A stretch of 64,000 bases of DNA from Pseudomonas schmalbachii. GTDB lineage: Bacteria > Pseudomonadota > Gammaproteobacteria > Pseudomonadales > Pseudomonadaceae. The notes beneath the pieces were generated by a model. It worked only from the letters and a program-made list of their open reading frames with translations. It did not search any database and was not told the DNA's origin. This document shows positions 37,358 to 46,297 of the stretch, in pieces; within the stretch, counting starts at the first letter, position 1, and every line of letters begins with the position of its first letter. The position numbers and the translations under genes are program-made. The DNA lies in assembly GCF_017589465.1 (NCBI RefSeq), contig NZ_JAELYA010000005.1:372001-436000 (forward strand), in the 5' to 3' direction.

Positions 37358-37822
37358 CTACCCCAAGCGGATATTCAGGCTTTGCGCCTGGCCCGCTACA
37401 GCCGCGCGTGACAGCTGCAGGCGTGCCGTACTGCCAGCGTTCTGCAGCCAGCTCACTACCGTGTGGCTGCGTCCAAGACGCAAGGCCTCGCAACTCAGCC
37501 GCAGGGCACTTTCCTGGTCCCTGGCCTGCAGCAGCAGGATGCGTTCGCGATTCAATCCCGCCTTGCGCAACCATTCGTGAGTCAGCGCCGTTGGCGGCGC
37601 AATCAGCGTCAACCAGCGCGGGTCCGTACCGTCGCTCAGCTCCCGCAGGATGGGGGCAAGCAGGGCCATGCACGGCCCGGGCAGGCCGCGCAGCGATAGT
37701 TCGCTGAAGGCCTGTTCCCGCTCCGGCTCCGGCGATTCGCTCGGCAGGGCGTCGCTGGTTGTCCAGAAACCTTCCTGGAACAGGGGGAGTTGCGGCAGAT
37801 ACAGCGGCTGTGGGTACTGCAT
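37358..37822 (-). CDS. sulA: SOS cell-division inhibitor SulA
   Basis: A 154-residue protein with the SulA/ImuA-like core: LTLIAPPTALTHEWLRKAGLN and the SCEALRLGRSHTVVSW segment. SulA blocks FtsZ polymerisation during DNA damage. It starts 18 bases after lexA on the same strand, so it is transcribed from the lexA SOS promoter, an arrangement seen in pseudomonads and unlike E. coli. The N-terminal ~40 residues are Pro-rich and less conserved. Confidence 0.88.
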   Translation of the reverse strand: MQYPQPLYLPQLPLFQEGFWTTSDALPSESPEPEREQAFSELSLRGLPGPCMALLAPILRELSDGTDPRWLTLIAPPTALTHEWLRKAGLNRERILLLQARDQESALRLSCEALRLGRSHTVVSWLQNAGSTARLQLSRAAVAGQAQSLNIRLG

Positions 37823-37840
37823 GGCGACTCCTGTTGTCGG

Positions 37841-38452
37841 TCAGCGGCGGATGACGCCGACGCTGAGACCCTCGATGACCAGATCCTGTTCCTTAAGATC
37901 GACCTCGATGGGTTCGAACTCAGGATTCTCGGCAATCAGCCAGACCTTGCTGCCCTCGCGCTTGAAACGCTTCACTGTGACGTCTTCGCCCAGGCGGGCC
38001 ACGACGATCTGCCCGTTGCGCGCCTCGCGAGTGACGTGTACGGCAAGCAGGTCGCCATCGAGGATGCCGACGTCCTTCATGCTCATGCCGCGTACACGCA
38101 GCAGGTAATCGGCGCGCGGGTTGAAGAATTCCGGATTGATCCGGCAGGCATCCTCGACATTCTGCTCGGCAAGGATCGGCGCACCCGCCGCAACGCGGCC
38201 GATGATGGACAGTTCGCCTTCGTTCGCTGCGTTGGGCTCGAAGCCCGGGATGCGGATGCCGCGCGATGCGCCCGGGGTCATCTCGATCGCTCCCTTGCGG
38301 GCAAGGGCCTTGAGGTGTTCCTCGGCGGCGTTGGGCGACTTGAAGCCAAGCTCCTGGGCGATTTCCGCGCGGGTCGGCGGGTAACCGTTGTCTTCCAGGC
38401 AACGCTTGATGAATGCGAGGATTTCGGTCTGGCGCGGCGTCAGCTTCAGCAT
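37841..38452 (-). CDS. lexA: LexA repressor
   Basis: A 203-residue LexA. Winged-helix start [16 protein letters not shown] with recognition helix [17 protein letters not shown]; self-cleavage site Ala-Gly in VAAGAPILA; catalytic Ser in GMSMKDVGI and Lys in [13 protein letters not shown]. It represses SOS genes until RecA filaments stimulate its autocleavage. The start at 38452 is the normal LexA start; the frame stays open to 38527. Two SOS boxes lie 10-44 bases upstream, so it is autoregulated together with sulA. Confidence 0.96.
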   Translation of the reverse strand: MLKLTPRQTEILAFIKRCLEDNGYPPTRAEIAQELGFKSPNAAEEHLKALARKGAIEMTPGASRGIRIPGFEPNAANEGELSIIGRVAAGAPILAEQNVEDACRINPEFFNPRADYLLRVRGMSMKDVGILDGDLLAVHVTREARNGQIVVARLGEDVTVKRFKREGSKVWLIAENPEFEPIEVDLKEQDLVIEGLSVGVIRR

Positions 38453-38461
38453 GTCCCATCT

Positions 38462-38496
38462 CTGTTTTTTTATACAGTTGCTGGGATTATATACAG
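38462..38496 (-). promoter_or_regulatory. Two tandem LexA (SOS) boxes before lexA-sulA
   Basis: Box 1 at 38462-38477 (CTG-N10-CAG, with TTTTTTTATA inside) and box 2 at 38481-38496 (CTG-N10-CAG, GGATTATATA inside). Both fit the E. coli-type consensus CTGT-N8-ACAG closely at the outer trinucleotides and AT-rich core. The centre-to-centre distance is 19 bases, as at E. coli lexA, which allows cooperative binding. Confidence 0.85.
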
Positions 38497-38664
38497 TGAT
38501 CGGCTGCTGGCAACGTGGAATTTTCATTACCCGCGTCGGGTGTGTAACCCGGCGGCGGCAAAAAGCGTCTTGCTACTTGTGCTTTCGCTGATCATTGTTC
38601 ATTCATCGCATGCATGATTGTCTGTCGGCAATTTCCTGGTGCTTGCTTGACAATACGTCGCCGT

Positions 38665-38691
38665 GAAACGTATGTTTCAAACAAGTGTTTG
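38665..38691 (+). promoter_or_regulatory. Tandem PsrA operators upstream of psrA
   Basis: GAAAC-GTAT-GTTTC (38665-38678) and CAAAC-AAGT-GTTTG (38678-38691), sharing one base. Both match the PsrA motif (G/C)AAAC-N2-4-GTTT(G/C) perfectly. They sit 16-42 bases before the psrA ATG, consistent with negative autoregulation. Confidence 0.75.
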
Positions 38692-38706
38692 TTAGGCAGA
38701 GTAGCC

Positions 38707-39408
38707 ATGGCCCAGTCAGAAACCGTCGAACGCATCCTGGACGCTGCGGAACAGTTGTTCGCGGAAAAGGGCTTCGCTGAAACGTCGCTACGACTGATCA
38801 CCAGCAAGGCCGGGGTGAACCTGGCTGCGGTGAACTATCACTTCGGTTCGAAGAAGGCGCTGATCCAGGCGGTCTTCTCGCGCTTCCTCGGGCCGTTCTG
38901 CGCCAGCCTGGAAAAGGAACTGGATCGCCGCCAGAGCAAGCCTGACGCGCCTCGCGCAACCCTGGAAGAGCTGCTGGAGCTGCTGGCAACGCAGATCATG
39001 GCAGTCACTCCACGCAGCGGCAACGACCTGTCGATCTTCATGCGTCTGCTCGGCCTGGCGTTCAACCAGAGCCAGGGGCACCTGCGCAAGTACCTCGAAG
39101 AGGTCTACGGCAAGGTGTTCCGACGCTATATGGCGCAGGTTGTCCAGGCCGCGCCTGGCCTGCCGCCGCTCGAAGTGTTCTGGCGTGTGCACTTCATGCT
39201 TGGCGCGGTCGCTTTCAGCATGTCCGGGATCAAGGCGTTGCGGGCGATCGCGGAGGCCGAGTACGGGGTCAACACGTCCATCGAGCAGGTCATGCACCTG
39301 CTGGTGCCGTTCCTGGCCGGCGGAATGCGCGCCGAGAGCGGCGTGACCGATGCATCGCTGGCCAGCGCGCAATTGAAGCCGCGCAGCAAGGCCGCCGCCA
39401 AGGCCTGA
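38707..39408 (+). CDS. psrA: TetR-family regulator PsrA
   Basis: A 233-residue TetR-type protein. N-terminal helix-turn-helix (ERILDAAEQLFAEKGF, TSKAGVNLAAVNYHFGSK) and a large helical ligand domain ending SKAAAKA. In pseudomonads PsrA senses long-chain fatty acids, represses fadBA and its own gene, and activates rpoS. Identity is supported by two PsrA boxes in its own promoter and its place beside lexA. ATG 38707 follows a weak GGCAGAG site. Divergent from lexA with a 254-base gap. Confidence 0.92.
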   Translation: MAQSETVERILDAAEQLFAEKGFAETSLRLITSKAGVNLAAVNYHFGSKKALIQAVFSRFLGPFCASLEKELDRRQSKPDAPRATLEELLELLATQIMAVTPRSGNDLSIFMRLLGLAFNQSQGHLRKYLEEVYGKVFRRYMAQVVQAAPGLPPLEVFWRVHFMLGAVAFSMSGIKALRAIAEAEYGVNTSIEQVMHLLVPFLAGGMRAESGVTDASLASAQLKPRSKAAAKA

Positions 39409-39479
39409 CAGTTCCAGGCTGGATTCGGGCCGGCGGCCGCGCTGGGCGGGCAAGGTCCGATCGGCTAAGCTAGCCGCCC

Positions 39480-40004
39480 ATGGCCGATCTCGATTTCCTG
39501 CATATTTCCCTTTCCGATCAAATGCTTTACGGCTTCGCCGAAGGGCAGCTCGTCCTGCGGATGGCGGTTTCCACGGCGGCCAATGGCGCCGGTGAGCTGA
39601 ACGGCTCGGGATGTACGCCGCGCGGCCTGCACCAGGTGCGGGCGAAGATCGGCGAAGGTCTGCCCGGTGCGGCGGTGTTGCGTGGTCGGCGCTGGACCGG
39701 GGAGGTCTGGACGCCGGAGCTGCACCAGTCTCATCCGGGGCGAGACTGGATTCTCACCCGCATCCTCTGGCTGAGCGGCTGCGAGCCGGGACGCAATCGT
39801 CTCGGGGCGGTCGATACCTTCCGCCGCTACATCTATCTGCACGGCACCCCGGATTGCGAGCCGATGGGCGTTCCCGGTTCGCACGGCTGCGTGCGCCTGC
39901 GCAACAGCGATCTGCTGGAACTCTTTCCCCGCGTGCCTCTCCATTGCCCTGTTCGAATCGAAGAAGCGGCCTGCCCCGAGTGGCGAGAGGCCGCGATCAC
40001 CTAA
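39480..40004 (+). CDS. L,D-transpeptidase-like YkuD-domain protein
   Basis: A 174-residue protein with a YkuD fold and the active-site motif HGTPDCEPMGVPGSHGCVRL, containing the catalytic Cys in SHGCVR. YkuD enzymes make 3-3 or lipoprotein cross-links in peptidoglycan. No signal peptide is visible from the chosen start or upstream, so either it is cytoplasmic or exported in an unusual way; some cytoplasmic L,D-peptidases act in peptidoglycan recycling. Its stop is nine bases before nagZ, suggesting an operon. The start at 39480 lacks a strong ribosome site. Confidence 0.82.
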   Translation: MADLDFLHISLSDQMLYGFAEGQLVLRMAVSTAANGAGELNGSGCTPRGLHQVRAKIGEGLPGAAVLRGRRWTGEVWTPELHQSHPGRDWILTRILWLSGCEPGRNRLGAVDTFRRYIYLHGTPDCEPMGVPGSHGCVRLRNSDLLELFPRVPLHCPVRIEEAACPEWREAAIT

Positions 40005-40013
40005 GGAATGCAT

Positions 40014-41012
40014 ATGCAAGGTTCTCTGATGCTCGACATCGGCGGCACCTGGCTGACCGCCGAGGACCGCCAGATCCTGCGCCAGCCCGAGGTGGGCGGC
40101 CTGATCATCTTCGCCCGCAACATCGAGCATCCGCGCCAGGTGCGCGAGCTCTGCGCGGCCATTCGCGCGGTGCGCCCGGACCTGCTGCTCGCGGTGGACC
40201 AGGAAGGGGGCAGGGTGCAGCGCCTGCGCCAGGGCTTCGTGCGTCTGCCGGCGATGCGCGCCATTGCCGACAACCCCAATGCCGAGCGCCTGGCCGAACA
40301 ATGCGGCTGGCTGATGGCGACCGAAGTGCTGGCGGTCGGGCTGGACCTGAGTTTCGCGCCTGTGCTCGACCTCGATCACCAGCGCAGCGCGGTGGTCGGC
40401 AGCCGTGCCTTCGAGGGCGATCCGCAGCGCGCCGCGCAACTGGCCGGCGCCTTCATCCGCGGCATGCATGCGGCGGGAATGGCAGCGACCGGCAAGCATT
40501 TCCCCGGGCATGGCTGGGCCGAGGCGGATTCCCATGTGGCGATTCCCGAGGACGAACGCAGCCTGGAGCAGATTCGCGCCAGCGACCTGGTTCCGTTTCA
40601 GCAACTGGCCGGCCAGCTCGATGCGCTGATGCCGGCGCACGTCATCTATCCCAAGGTCGACGCGAACCCGGCGGGCTTCTCACGGCGCTGGCTGCAGGAG
40701 ATCCTGCGTGGCGAACTGGGTTTCGACGGCGTGATCTTCAGCGACGACCTGTCCATGGCCGGCGCCCACGTCGTCGGCGATGCCGCCAGCCGCATCGAGG
40801 CGGCGCTGTCGGCCGGCTGTGACATGGGGCTGGTGTGTAACGACCGCGACGCTGCCGAACTGGCGCTGGGCGCACTGCAGCGCCTAAAGACCAACGCTTC
40901 GCCGCGCCTGGCGCGGATGCGCGCCAAAGCCTGGCCCGGCAGTGAATACAAGCAACTGCCGCGCTGGCAGCAGGCCATGGGCGAGTTGCGCGCGGCCCAA
41001 CTGATCGACTGA
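40014..41012 (+). CDS. nagZ: Beta-N-acetylhexosaminidase (peptidoglycan recycling)
   Basis: A 332-residue family GH3 enzyme of NagZ type: EGGRVQRLR, the catalytic histidine loop KHFPGHGWAEADSH, and the nucleophile Asp in IFSDDLSMAGA. It removes GlcNAc from GlcNAc-1,6-anhydroMurNAc-peptides in the cytoplasm and so makes the inducers of AmpR/AmpC in pseudomonads. I start it at ATG 40014, seven bases after AAGGA (40003-40007), since ATG 40008 touches that site directly. It follows the YkuD gene closely. Confidence 0.96.
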   Translation: MQGSLMLDIGGTWLTAEDRQILRQPEVGGLIIFARNIEHPRQVRELCAAIRAVRPDLLLAVDQEGGRVQRLRQGFVRLPAMRAIADNPNAERLAEQCGWLMATEVLAVGLDLSFAPVLDLDHQRSAVVGSRAFEGDPQRAAQLAGAFIRGMHAAGMAATGKHFPGHGWAEADSHVAIPEDERSLEQIRASDLVPFQQLAGQLDALMPAHVIYPKVDANPAGFSRRWLQEILRGELGFDGVIFSDDLSMAGAHVVGDAASRIEAALSAGCDMGLVCNDRDAAELALGALQRLKTNASPRLARMRAKAWPGSEYKQLPRWQQAMGELRAAQLID

Positions 41013-41146
41013 CGACCGGCTGCGCGTCGGCATGACTGCGTTGGAAACAGGCTCGGAATACTCATTTACAGCTGTAAACTCCGTTTCCTCGCCTGTTTCC
41101 GCCTTGTCCTGCTCTAGCTCGCTCGGTCGTAGACTTTTTTTCTTGA

Positions 41147-41893
<747 letters not shown>

Positions 41894-41904
41894 AGATCGC
41901 CGAC

Positions 41905-41930
41905 GTCGAAGGCCGGGGCCGGCCTTCGAC
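41905..41930. terminator. Hairpin between convergent mtiP and ndvB-like genes
   Basis: Perfect 10-base stem GTCGAAGGCC / GGCCTTCGAC with a six-base loop in the 48-base gap. No clear T-tract; likely bidirectional terminator. Confidence 0.6.
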
Positions 41931-41941
41931 GAATTCCAGGC

Positions 41942-44542
41942 TCAGCCCACCTGCGCCGAGCCGCTCAGCTGTTCCTCTTCGCTCGGCTTCGGCGCCGACG
42001 ACAGCAGCGCCATGATCAGCGCCGCCAGATAGGGCAGCGACTGCACCAGCAGCATGGTGACCCAGAAAATCAGGTCGCGGCTGGGCACGCCCTGCACCAG
42101 CACGATGCCCAGCGCCGCTCCCCACAGCAGCAGCATGATGAAGACTTCCTCGCGGGCCTCCGCCAGCGCCACCAGGATGCCGTGGTTGGAGGCCATCTTC
42201 GGCGTGCGGAAGAACGGGATGGTCTTGGTGAACGTGCCGTAGAGCACCGCCTTGGCGATTGTGTGCGACAGCGCCAGGCCCGCGACGGCAGCCTGGAACG
42301 AGCGCACCAGGCCGACGCCGACGGCGTGCCGGTAGAGGAACATGATCTTGCCGAACTTGAAGAAGAACAGCGCCAGGGGCGGGATGGCGAAGATCAGCAA
42401 GGGCGGATCGACCCGCTGCGGGACGATGATCATCGCCGCCGACCAGAGCAGCGCGCCGATGGTGAAGAAGATGTTCATGCCATCGGCAATCCACGGCAGC
42501 CAGCCGGCGATGAAGTGGTAGCGCTGGCCGGCCGTGAGCTTCGAATCCTTGCCGCGGAACAGGCTGCGCGCGTGCCCCTTCATGATCTGGATGGCGCCGT
42601 AGGCCCAGCGGAAGCGTTGTTTCTTGTAGTCGATGAAGGTGTCCGGCATCAGCCCGCGGCCGTAGCTCTGGTGCGAATAGGCGGCCGAGTAGCCCTTCTC
42701 GAACACGCGCAGGCCCAGCTCGGCGTCCTCGCAGATGGTCCAGTCGGCCCACTGCAGCTCGTCCATCACCGAACGGCGGATCATGGTCATGGTGCCGTGC
42801 TGGATGATCGCGTCGCGGTCGTTGCGGGTGACCATGCCGATATGGAAGAAGCCCTTGTACTCGGCGTAGCAGAGCTTCTTGAAGGCGCTTTCCTCGCCGT
42901 CGCGGTAGTCCTGCGGCGACTGCACCACGGCGATCTTCGGATCGGCGAAGTGCGGCACCATGTGCTTGAGCCAGTTGCGGTCGACGCAGTAGTCGGAGTC
43001 GATCACCGCGATGACCTCGGCGTCCGGAGCGGTGTGCGGCAGGATGTAGTTCAGCGCCCCGCCCTTGAAGCCCGCCAGCGGCGCGACGTGGAAGAAGCGG
43101 AAGCGCGGACCGAGCTGCTCGCAGTAGGCCTGCACCGGCTCCCAGACGGCCGGGTCGCGGGTGTTGTTGTCGATGATGATGACTTCGTAGTCCGGGTAAT
43201 CGAGGTTGGCCAGGGCGTCGAGGGTCTGTTTGACCATCTCCGGCGGCTCGTTGTAGCAGGGCACGTGGACCGACACCTTGGGCCGGTAGTGGCTGTCTTC
43301 CAGCACCGGCTGGAACGGCCGGCGCCGCGCGCGCACCCAGACCGTCTCGGCCAGTTCGTGGGCCTCGGTGAGCAGGACGATGAACACGCCGAGGGCGCCG
43401 ACGCCAAGCAGTCCGCCTACAGTCAGGCTGAACCAGGTACTGTACTGCTGGCTGTAGTCGTAGCCGATCCACACCAGCACCGAGCCGCCGACGAAGGCGA
43501 CGAAGGTCAGGAAGGTGCGACCGCGCTGGCGCAGGGCGCTGCTGTCGATCAGCAGCAGGGTGAGGGCGAGGAGTGCCAGCACCGCCGAGGCGACGGCCAG
43601 CACGCGCCATTGCGGGATGGCCACCACCGGCCCTTCGAAGTTGAACTTCGGCTGCCGCGTGGCGTTGTACACGCCCCAGTAGGCGCCCACCGAGCCTTCC
43701 TCGGTGGCCTTCCACGGCTGGTCGAAGGCTTCGATGACGAAGTAGTTGTAGCCCTTGGCGTTCAGCTCATGCAGCAGGGTGCGCAGGTAGATGGCCTGGT
43801 CCGCCTGGGTGGCCTCCGCGCCGCCACGCATGCGGCCGTTGCTCGGCCAGCCGACTTCGGAGAGCAGCAGCGGCTTCTTCGGGAACTGCTTGCGCAGGTC
43901 CTTGGCGCGTTCGAGGACGAACTCGCCGGAGTCCGCCATCGGGATGAACTCCCAGTAGGGCAGCACGTGCGCGGCGATGAAGTCGACGTGCCGGGCCAGC
44001 TCCGGATGCTCCTGCCAGATATGCCATTGCTCGGAGGAACTCACCGGCACCTTCACCGCGGCACGTACCCGGTCCAGGTACTGGATCAGCCGCTCCGGGG
44101 TGACCTCGCGGCGGAACAGCGCCTCGTTGCCGACCGTCACCCGCACCACGCTGCGCGAGCCGTTGGCCAGCTCGATGGCCTTGGCGATCTCCCGCTCGTT
44201 GCGCTCCTCGTCCTTGCTGATCCAGATACCGAGGGTCACGCGCAGGCCGAATTCCTCGGCCAGCCGCGGGATGTCGGCCAGCGTGCCTTCCACCGAATAG
44301 GTGCGGATGCTCTCGGTGCGCTTGCTGACCAGCTCCAGGTCCTTGCGGATCTCCTCGGCGCTTGGGTACTGGTTCTTCTGCGGGCTCTGGTTCAGGCGGA
44401 ACGGCGAGAAGGAGAAACCGGAAATCTGCTCCGGCCAGTCGGGGGCGCTGACCGGGCGGTTGATCAGGGCCCAGAAACCGGTGAAGAGCGCCGCCAGGGC
44501 GACTATCACCACCAGGTTGAGACCGAGTTTGCGTGCTGGCAT
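41942..44542 (-). CDS. ndvB: NdvB-like beta-glucan synthase (GH17-like + GT2 domains)
   Basis: An 866-residue inner-membrane protein. Order: N-terminal helix (LNLVVIVALAALFTGFWAL), a periplasmic GH17-like domain (about 30-300) with the two glutamates in TVGNEALFRREV and LLLSEVGWPSNG, several membrane helices, a GT2 glycosyltransferase (about 415-660) with DSDY, ICEDAELG and QRFRW motifs, and further helices. This arrangement and length match NdvB of P. aeruginosa, which makes cyclic beta-1,3-glucans involved in biofilm tolerance and osmoadaptation. The start at 44542 gives the clean anchor; the frame is open to 44740 through a Pro/Arg-rich, non-conserved stretch. Confidence 0.85.
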   Translation of the reverse strand: MPARKLGLNLVVIVALAALFTGFWALINRPVSAPDWPEQISGFSFSPFRLNQSPQKNQYPSAEEIRKDLELVSKRTESIRTYSVEGTLADIPRLAEEFGLRVTLGIWISKDEERNEREIAKAIELANGSRSVVRVTVGNEALFRREVTPERLIQYLDRVRAAVKVPVSSSEQWHIWQEHPELARHVDFIAAHVLPYWEFIPMADSGEFVLERAKDLRKQFPKKPLLLSEVGWPSNGRMRGGAEATQADQAIYLRTLLHELNAKGYNYFVIEAFDQPWKATEEGSVGAYWGVYNATRQPKFNFEGPVVAIPQWRVLAVASAVLALLALTLLLIDSSALRQRGRTFLTFVAFVGGSVLVWIGYDYSQQYSTWFSLTVGGLLGVGALGVFIVLLTEAHELAETVWVRARRRPFQPVLEDSHYRPKVSVHVPCYNEPPEMVKQTLDALANLDYPDYEVIIIDNNTRDPAVWEPVQAYCEQLGPRFRFFHVAPLAGFKGGALNYILPHTAPDAEVIAVIDSDYCVDRNWLKHMVPHFADPKIAVVQSPQDYRDGEESAFKKLCYAEYKGFFHIGMVTRNDRDAIIQHGTMTMIRRSVMDELQWADWTICEDAELGLRVFEKGYSAAYSHQSYGRGLMPDTFIDYKKQRFRWAYGAIQIMKGHARSLFRGKDSKLTAGQRYHFIAGWLPWIADGMNIFFTIGALLWSAAMIIVPQRVDPPLLIFAIPPLALFFFKFGKIMFLYRHAVGVGLVRSFQAAVAGLALSHTIAKAVLYGTFTKTIPFFRTPKMASNHGILVALAEAREEVFIMLLLWGAALGIVLVQGVPSRDLIFWVTMLLVQSLPYLAALIMALLSSAPKPSEEEQLSGSAQVG

Positions 44543-44796
44543 AGGGGGATCGGGTTCCGCAGGGTGGAACGGGGCGGGGACCGGCGGGGCGCCGGCCGGC
44601 GCGAATCCTACTCCGCACCCCGATGACTGTATAGGCCTCGTCCGGCCGCTGGAGCGGGGCCTGGGGCGAGGCGATCGCAACGACTTAGAATGGTGGAAAC
44701 GGGCGGAGTTTCGCCTGCCAGGCATCAACTTTAGCTGCATGACGGCGAGGCGCGGCGGCTTCCTATAGAATGCCGGCCGGTTTTCTGGAGGGTTCG

Positions 44797-45612
44797 ATGA
44801 TGGAGTTGGACGAACAGCGTTTCGGCGGCATCGCCCGCCTGTACGGGCGGACCGGCCTGGAACGCCTGGCGGCCAGCCATGTGGCGGTGGTCGGTATCGG
44901 CGGCGTGGGGTCCTGGGCGGCCGAGGCGCTGGCGCGCAGCGGGGTGGGCGAGATATCCCTGTTCGATCTCGACGACGTCTGCGTGACCAACACCAACCGG
45001 CAGATCCATGCCCTCGACGGCGCGGTCGGCAAGCCCAAGGTCGAGGTCATGGCCGAGCGCATCCTCGCGATCAATCCGGCCTGCCGGGTGCATGCGGTGT
45101 CGGACTTCGTCACGCGCGAAACCATGGCGGACTACATCACCACGGACCTCGACGGTGTGATCGACTGCATCGACAGCGTGGCGGCGAAGGCGGCGCTGAT
45201 CGCCTGGTGCAAGCGCCGCAAGATCCTGATCATCACCACCGGCGGCGCGGGCGGGCAGGTCGACCCGACGCAGATCCAGGTGACCGACCTGAACAAGACC
45301 TTCAACGACCCGCTGGCAGCCAAGGTGCGCTCGACCCTGCGCCGCGACTACAACTTCTCGCGCACCCCGGGCCGCCACTACAGCGTGCCCTGCGTGTTCT
45401 CCACCGAACAGCTGCGCTATCCGAAGCCGGACGGCACGGTGTGCCAGGCGAAGGGTTTCGTCGGCGAAGGGGTGAAGCTGGACTGCGCCGGTGGTTTCGG
45501 CGCGGTGATGATGGTTACCGCAACCTTCGGCATGGCTGCGGCGGCGCGGGCGGTGGACAAGCTGGTGGCTGGAGCGCGGCGGCCGTCGGAGCGTCGCGTA
45601 GGTCCAGCGTAG
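44797..45612 (+). CDS. tcdA: tRNA threonylcarbamoyladenosine dehydratase (CsdL/TcdA)
   Basis: A 271-residue E1-like ThiF-fold protein: ATP-binding GIGGVGSWAAEALARSG near residue 35, DLDDVCVTNTNRQIHA, and the conserved cysteine segment TGGAGGQVDPTQIQ. It converts t6A37 in tRNA to the cyclic form ct6A. In E. coli it works with CsdA and CsdE, both encoded just downstream here. GGAGG at 44787-44791 supports ATG 44797 or 44800. The TAG stop codon (45610-45612) lies within the left end of a palindromic repeat. Confidence 0.92.
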   Translation: MMELDEQRFGGIARLYGRTGLERLAASHVAVVGIGGVGSWAAEALARSGVGEISLFDLDDVCVTNTNRQIHALDGAVGKPKVEVMAERILAINPACRVHAVSDFVTRETMADYITTDLDGVIDCIDSVAAKAALIAWCKRRKILIITTGGAGGQVDPTQIQVTDLNKTFNDPLAAKVRSTLRRDYNFSRTPGRHYSVPCVFSTEQLRYPKPDGTVCQAKGFVGEGVKLDCAGGFGAVMMVTATFGMAAAARAVDKLVAGARRPSERRVGPA

Positions 45613-45896
45613 GAGCATGCCATGCGTGCGATGTTTTTCGCGGGCATGGCCCGCTCCTACGGGTTGCAATACCTACCGTAGGTTGGTGCTGAGCAACGCG
45701 AAGCCCAACGTCGCCATTGTTGGGCTTCACTGCGTTCAGTCCGGTAGGGTGGAAAACCGCGAAGCGTTTTCCACGCGGTCATCAGGACGGTGGGCAGGCA
45801 AGGCGTTGTCCACTCCACCTCCAGGGCGGGAGTAGGGCGGGTGAAACCCGCCGCATCGTGGGTTTGCAAAGAAGTGGCGGGTTGCACCCGCCCTAC
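45609..45896. repeat. Cluster of four palindromic intergenic repeats (families C, A, D, E)
   Basis: In order: C at 45609-45660 (GTAGGAGC...GCTCCTAC), A at 45678-45740 (GTAGGTTGG...AAGCCCAAC/GTTGGGCTT), D at 45744-45828 (GTAGGGTGGAAAAC...), E at 45832-45896 (GTAGGGCGGGTGAAACCCGCC...GGCGGGTTGCACCCGCCCTAC). The cluster fills the whole 280-base gap between the convergent tcdA and csdE genes. Both genes take their TAG stop codon from the outermost GTAGG units. Confidence 0.8.
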
Positions 45897-46297
45897 GCAG
45901 TCAATTCCCGCATCCGCTTGAGCACGGAATTCAGCCCGTTGCTGCGCGAAGGGGACAGCTGGCGTCCCAGCCCGAGCTGGTTGAACCAGTCGGGCAGGTC
46001 GATCTCCGCCAGTTCTTCGCCGTGCAGCCCGTCGACGCGCGCCAGGAGTACCGCCAGCAGGCCGCGCAGCAGGCGGGCGTCGCTGGTGGCGCGGAAGTGC
46101 CAGTGGCCGTCGCGTTGTTCCGCCAGCAGCCAGACCAGGCTTTCGCAGCCGTGCACGCGGTTCCCGTCGTTGCGCTCGTCGTCGCTCAGCGGCTCCAGCC
46201 GTTCGCCCCATTGCATCAGCAGGCGCGCGCGCTGCTCCCAGCCGGATTCGCTGGAGAACGCCTGCAGCGCCATTTCCGCGGCGGCCGGCAGGCTCAT
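45893..46297 (-). CDS. csdE: SufE/CsdE-type sulfur acceptor protein
   Basis: A 134-residue SufE-fold protein with the conserved sulfur-accepting cysteine in NRVHGCESLVWLL near residue 50 and LRGLLAVLLARVDG. It accepts persulfide from the cysteine desulfurase and passes it on. Its ATG overlaps the stop of csdA (ATGA), so the two are translationally coupled, desulfurase first. Its stop TAG (complement of 45893-45895) belongs to the adjoining repeat. Confidence 0.9.
   Translation of the reverse strand: MSLPAAAEMALQAFSSESGWEQRARLLMQWGERLEPLSDDERNDGNRVHGCESLVWLLAEQRDGHWHFRATSDARLLRGLLAVLLARVDGLHGEELAEIDLPDWFNQLGLGRQLSPSRSNGLNSVLKRMRELTA

Noticed and set aside
45609-45896. CRISPR array
   Set aside because: The units are unlike palindromes of different families with no regular spacer length and no cas genes.
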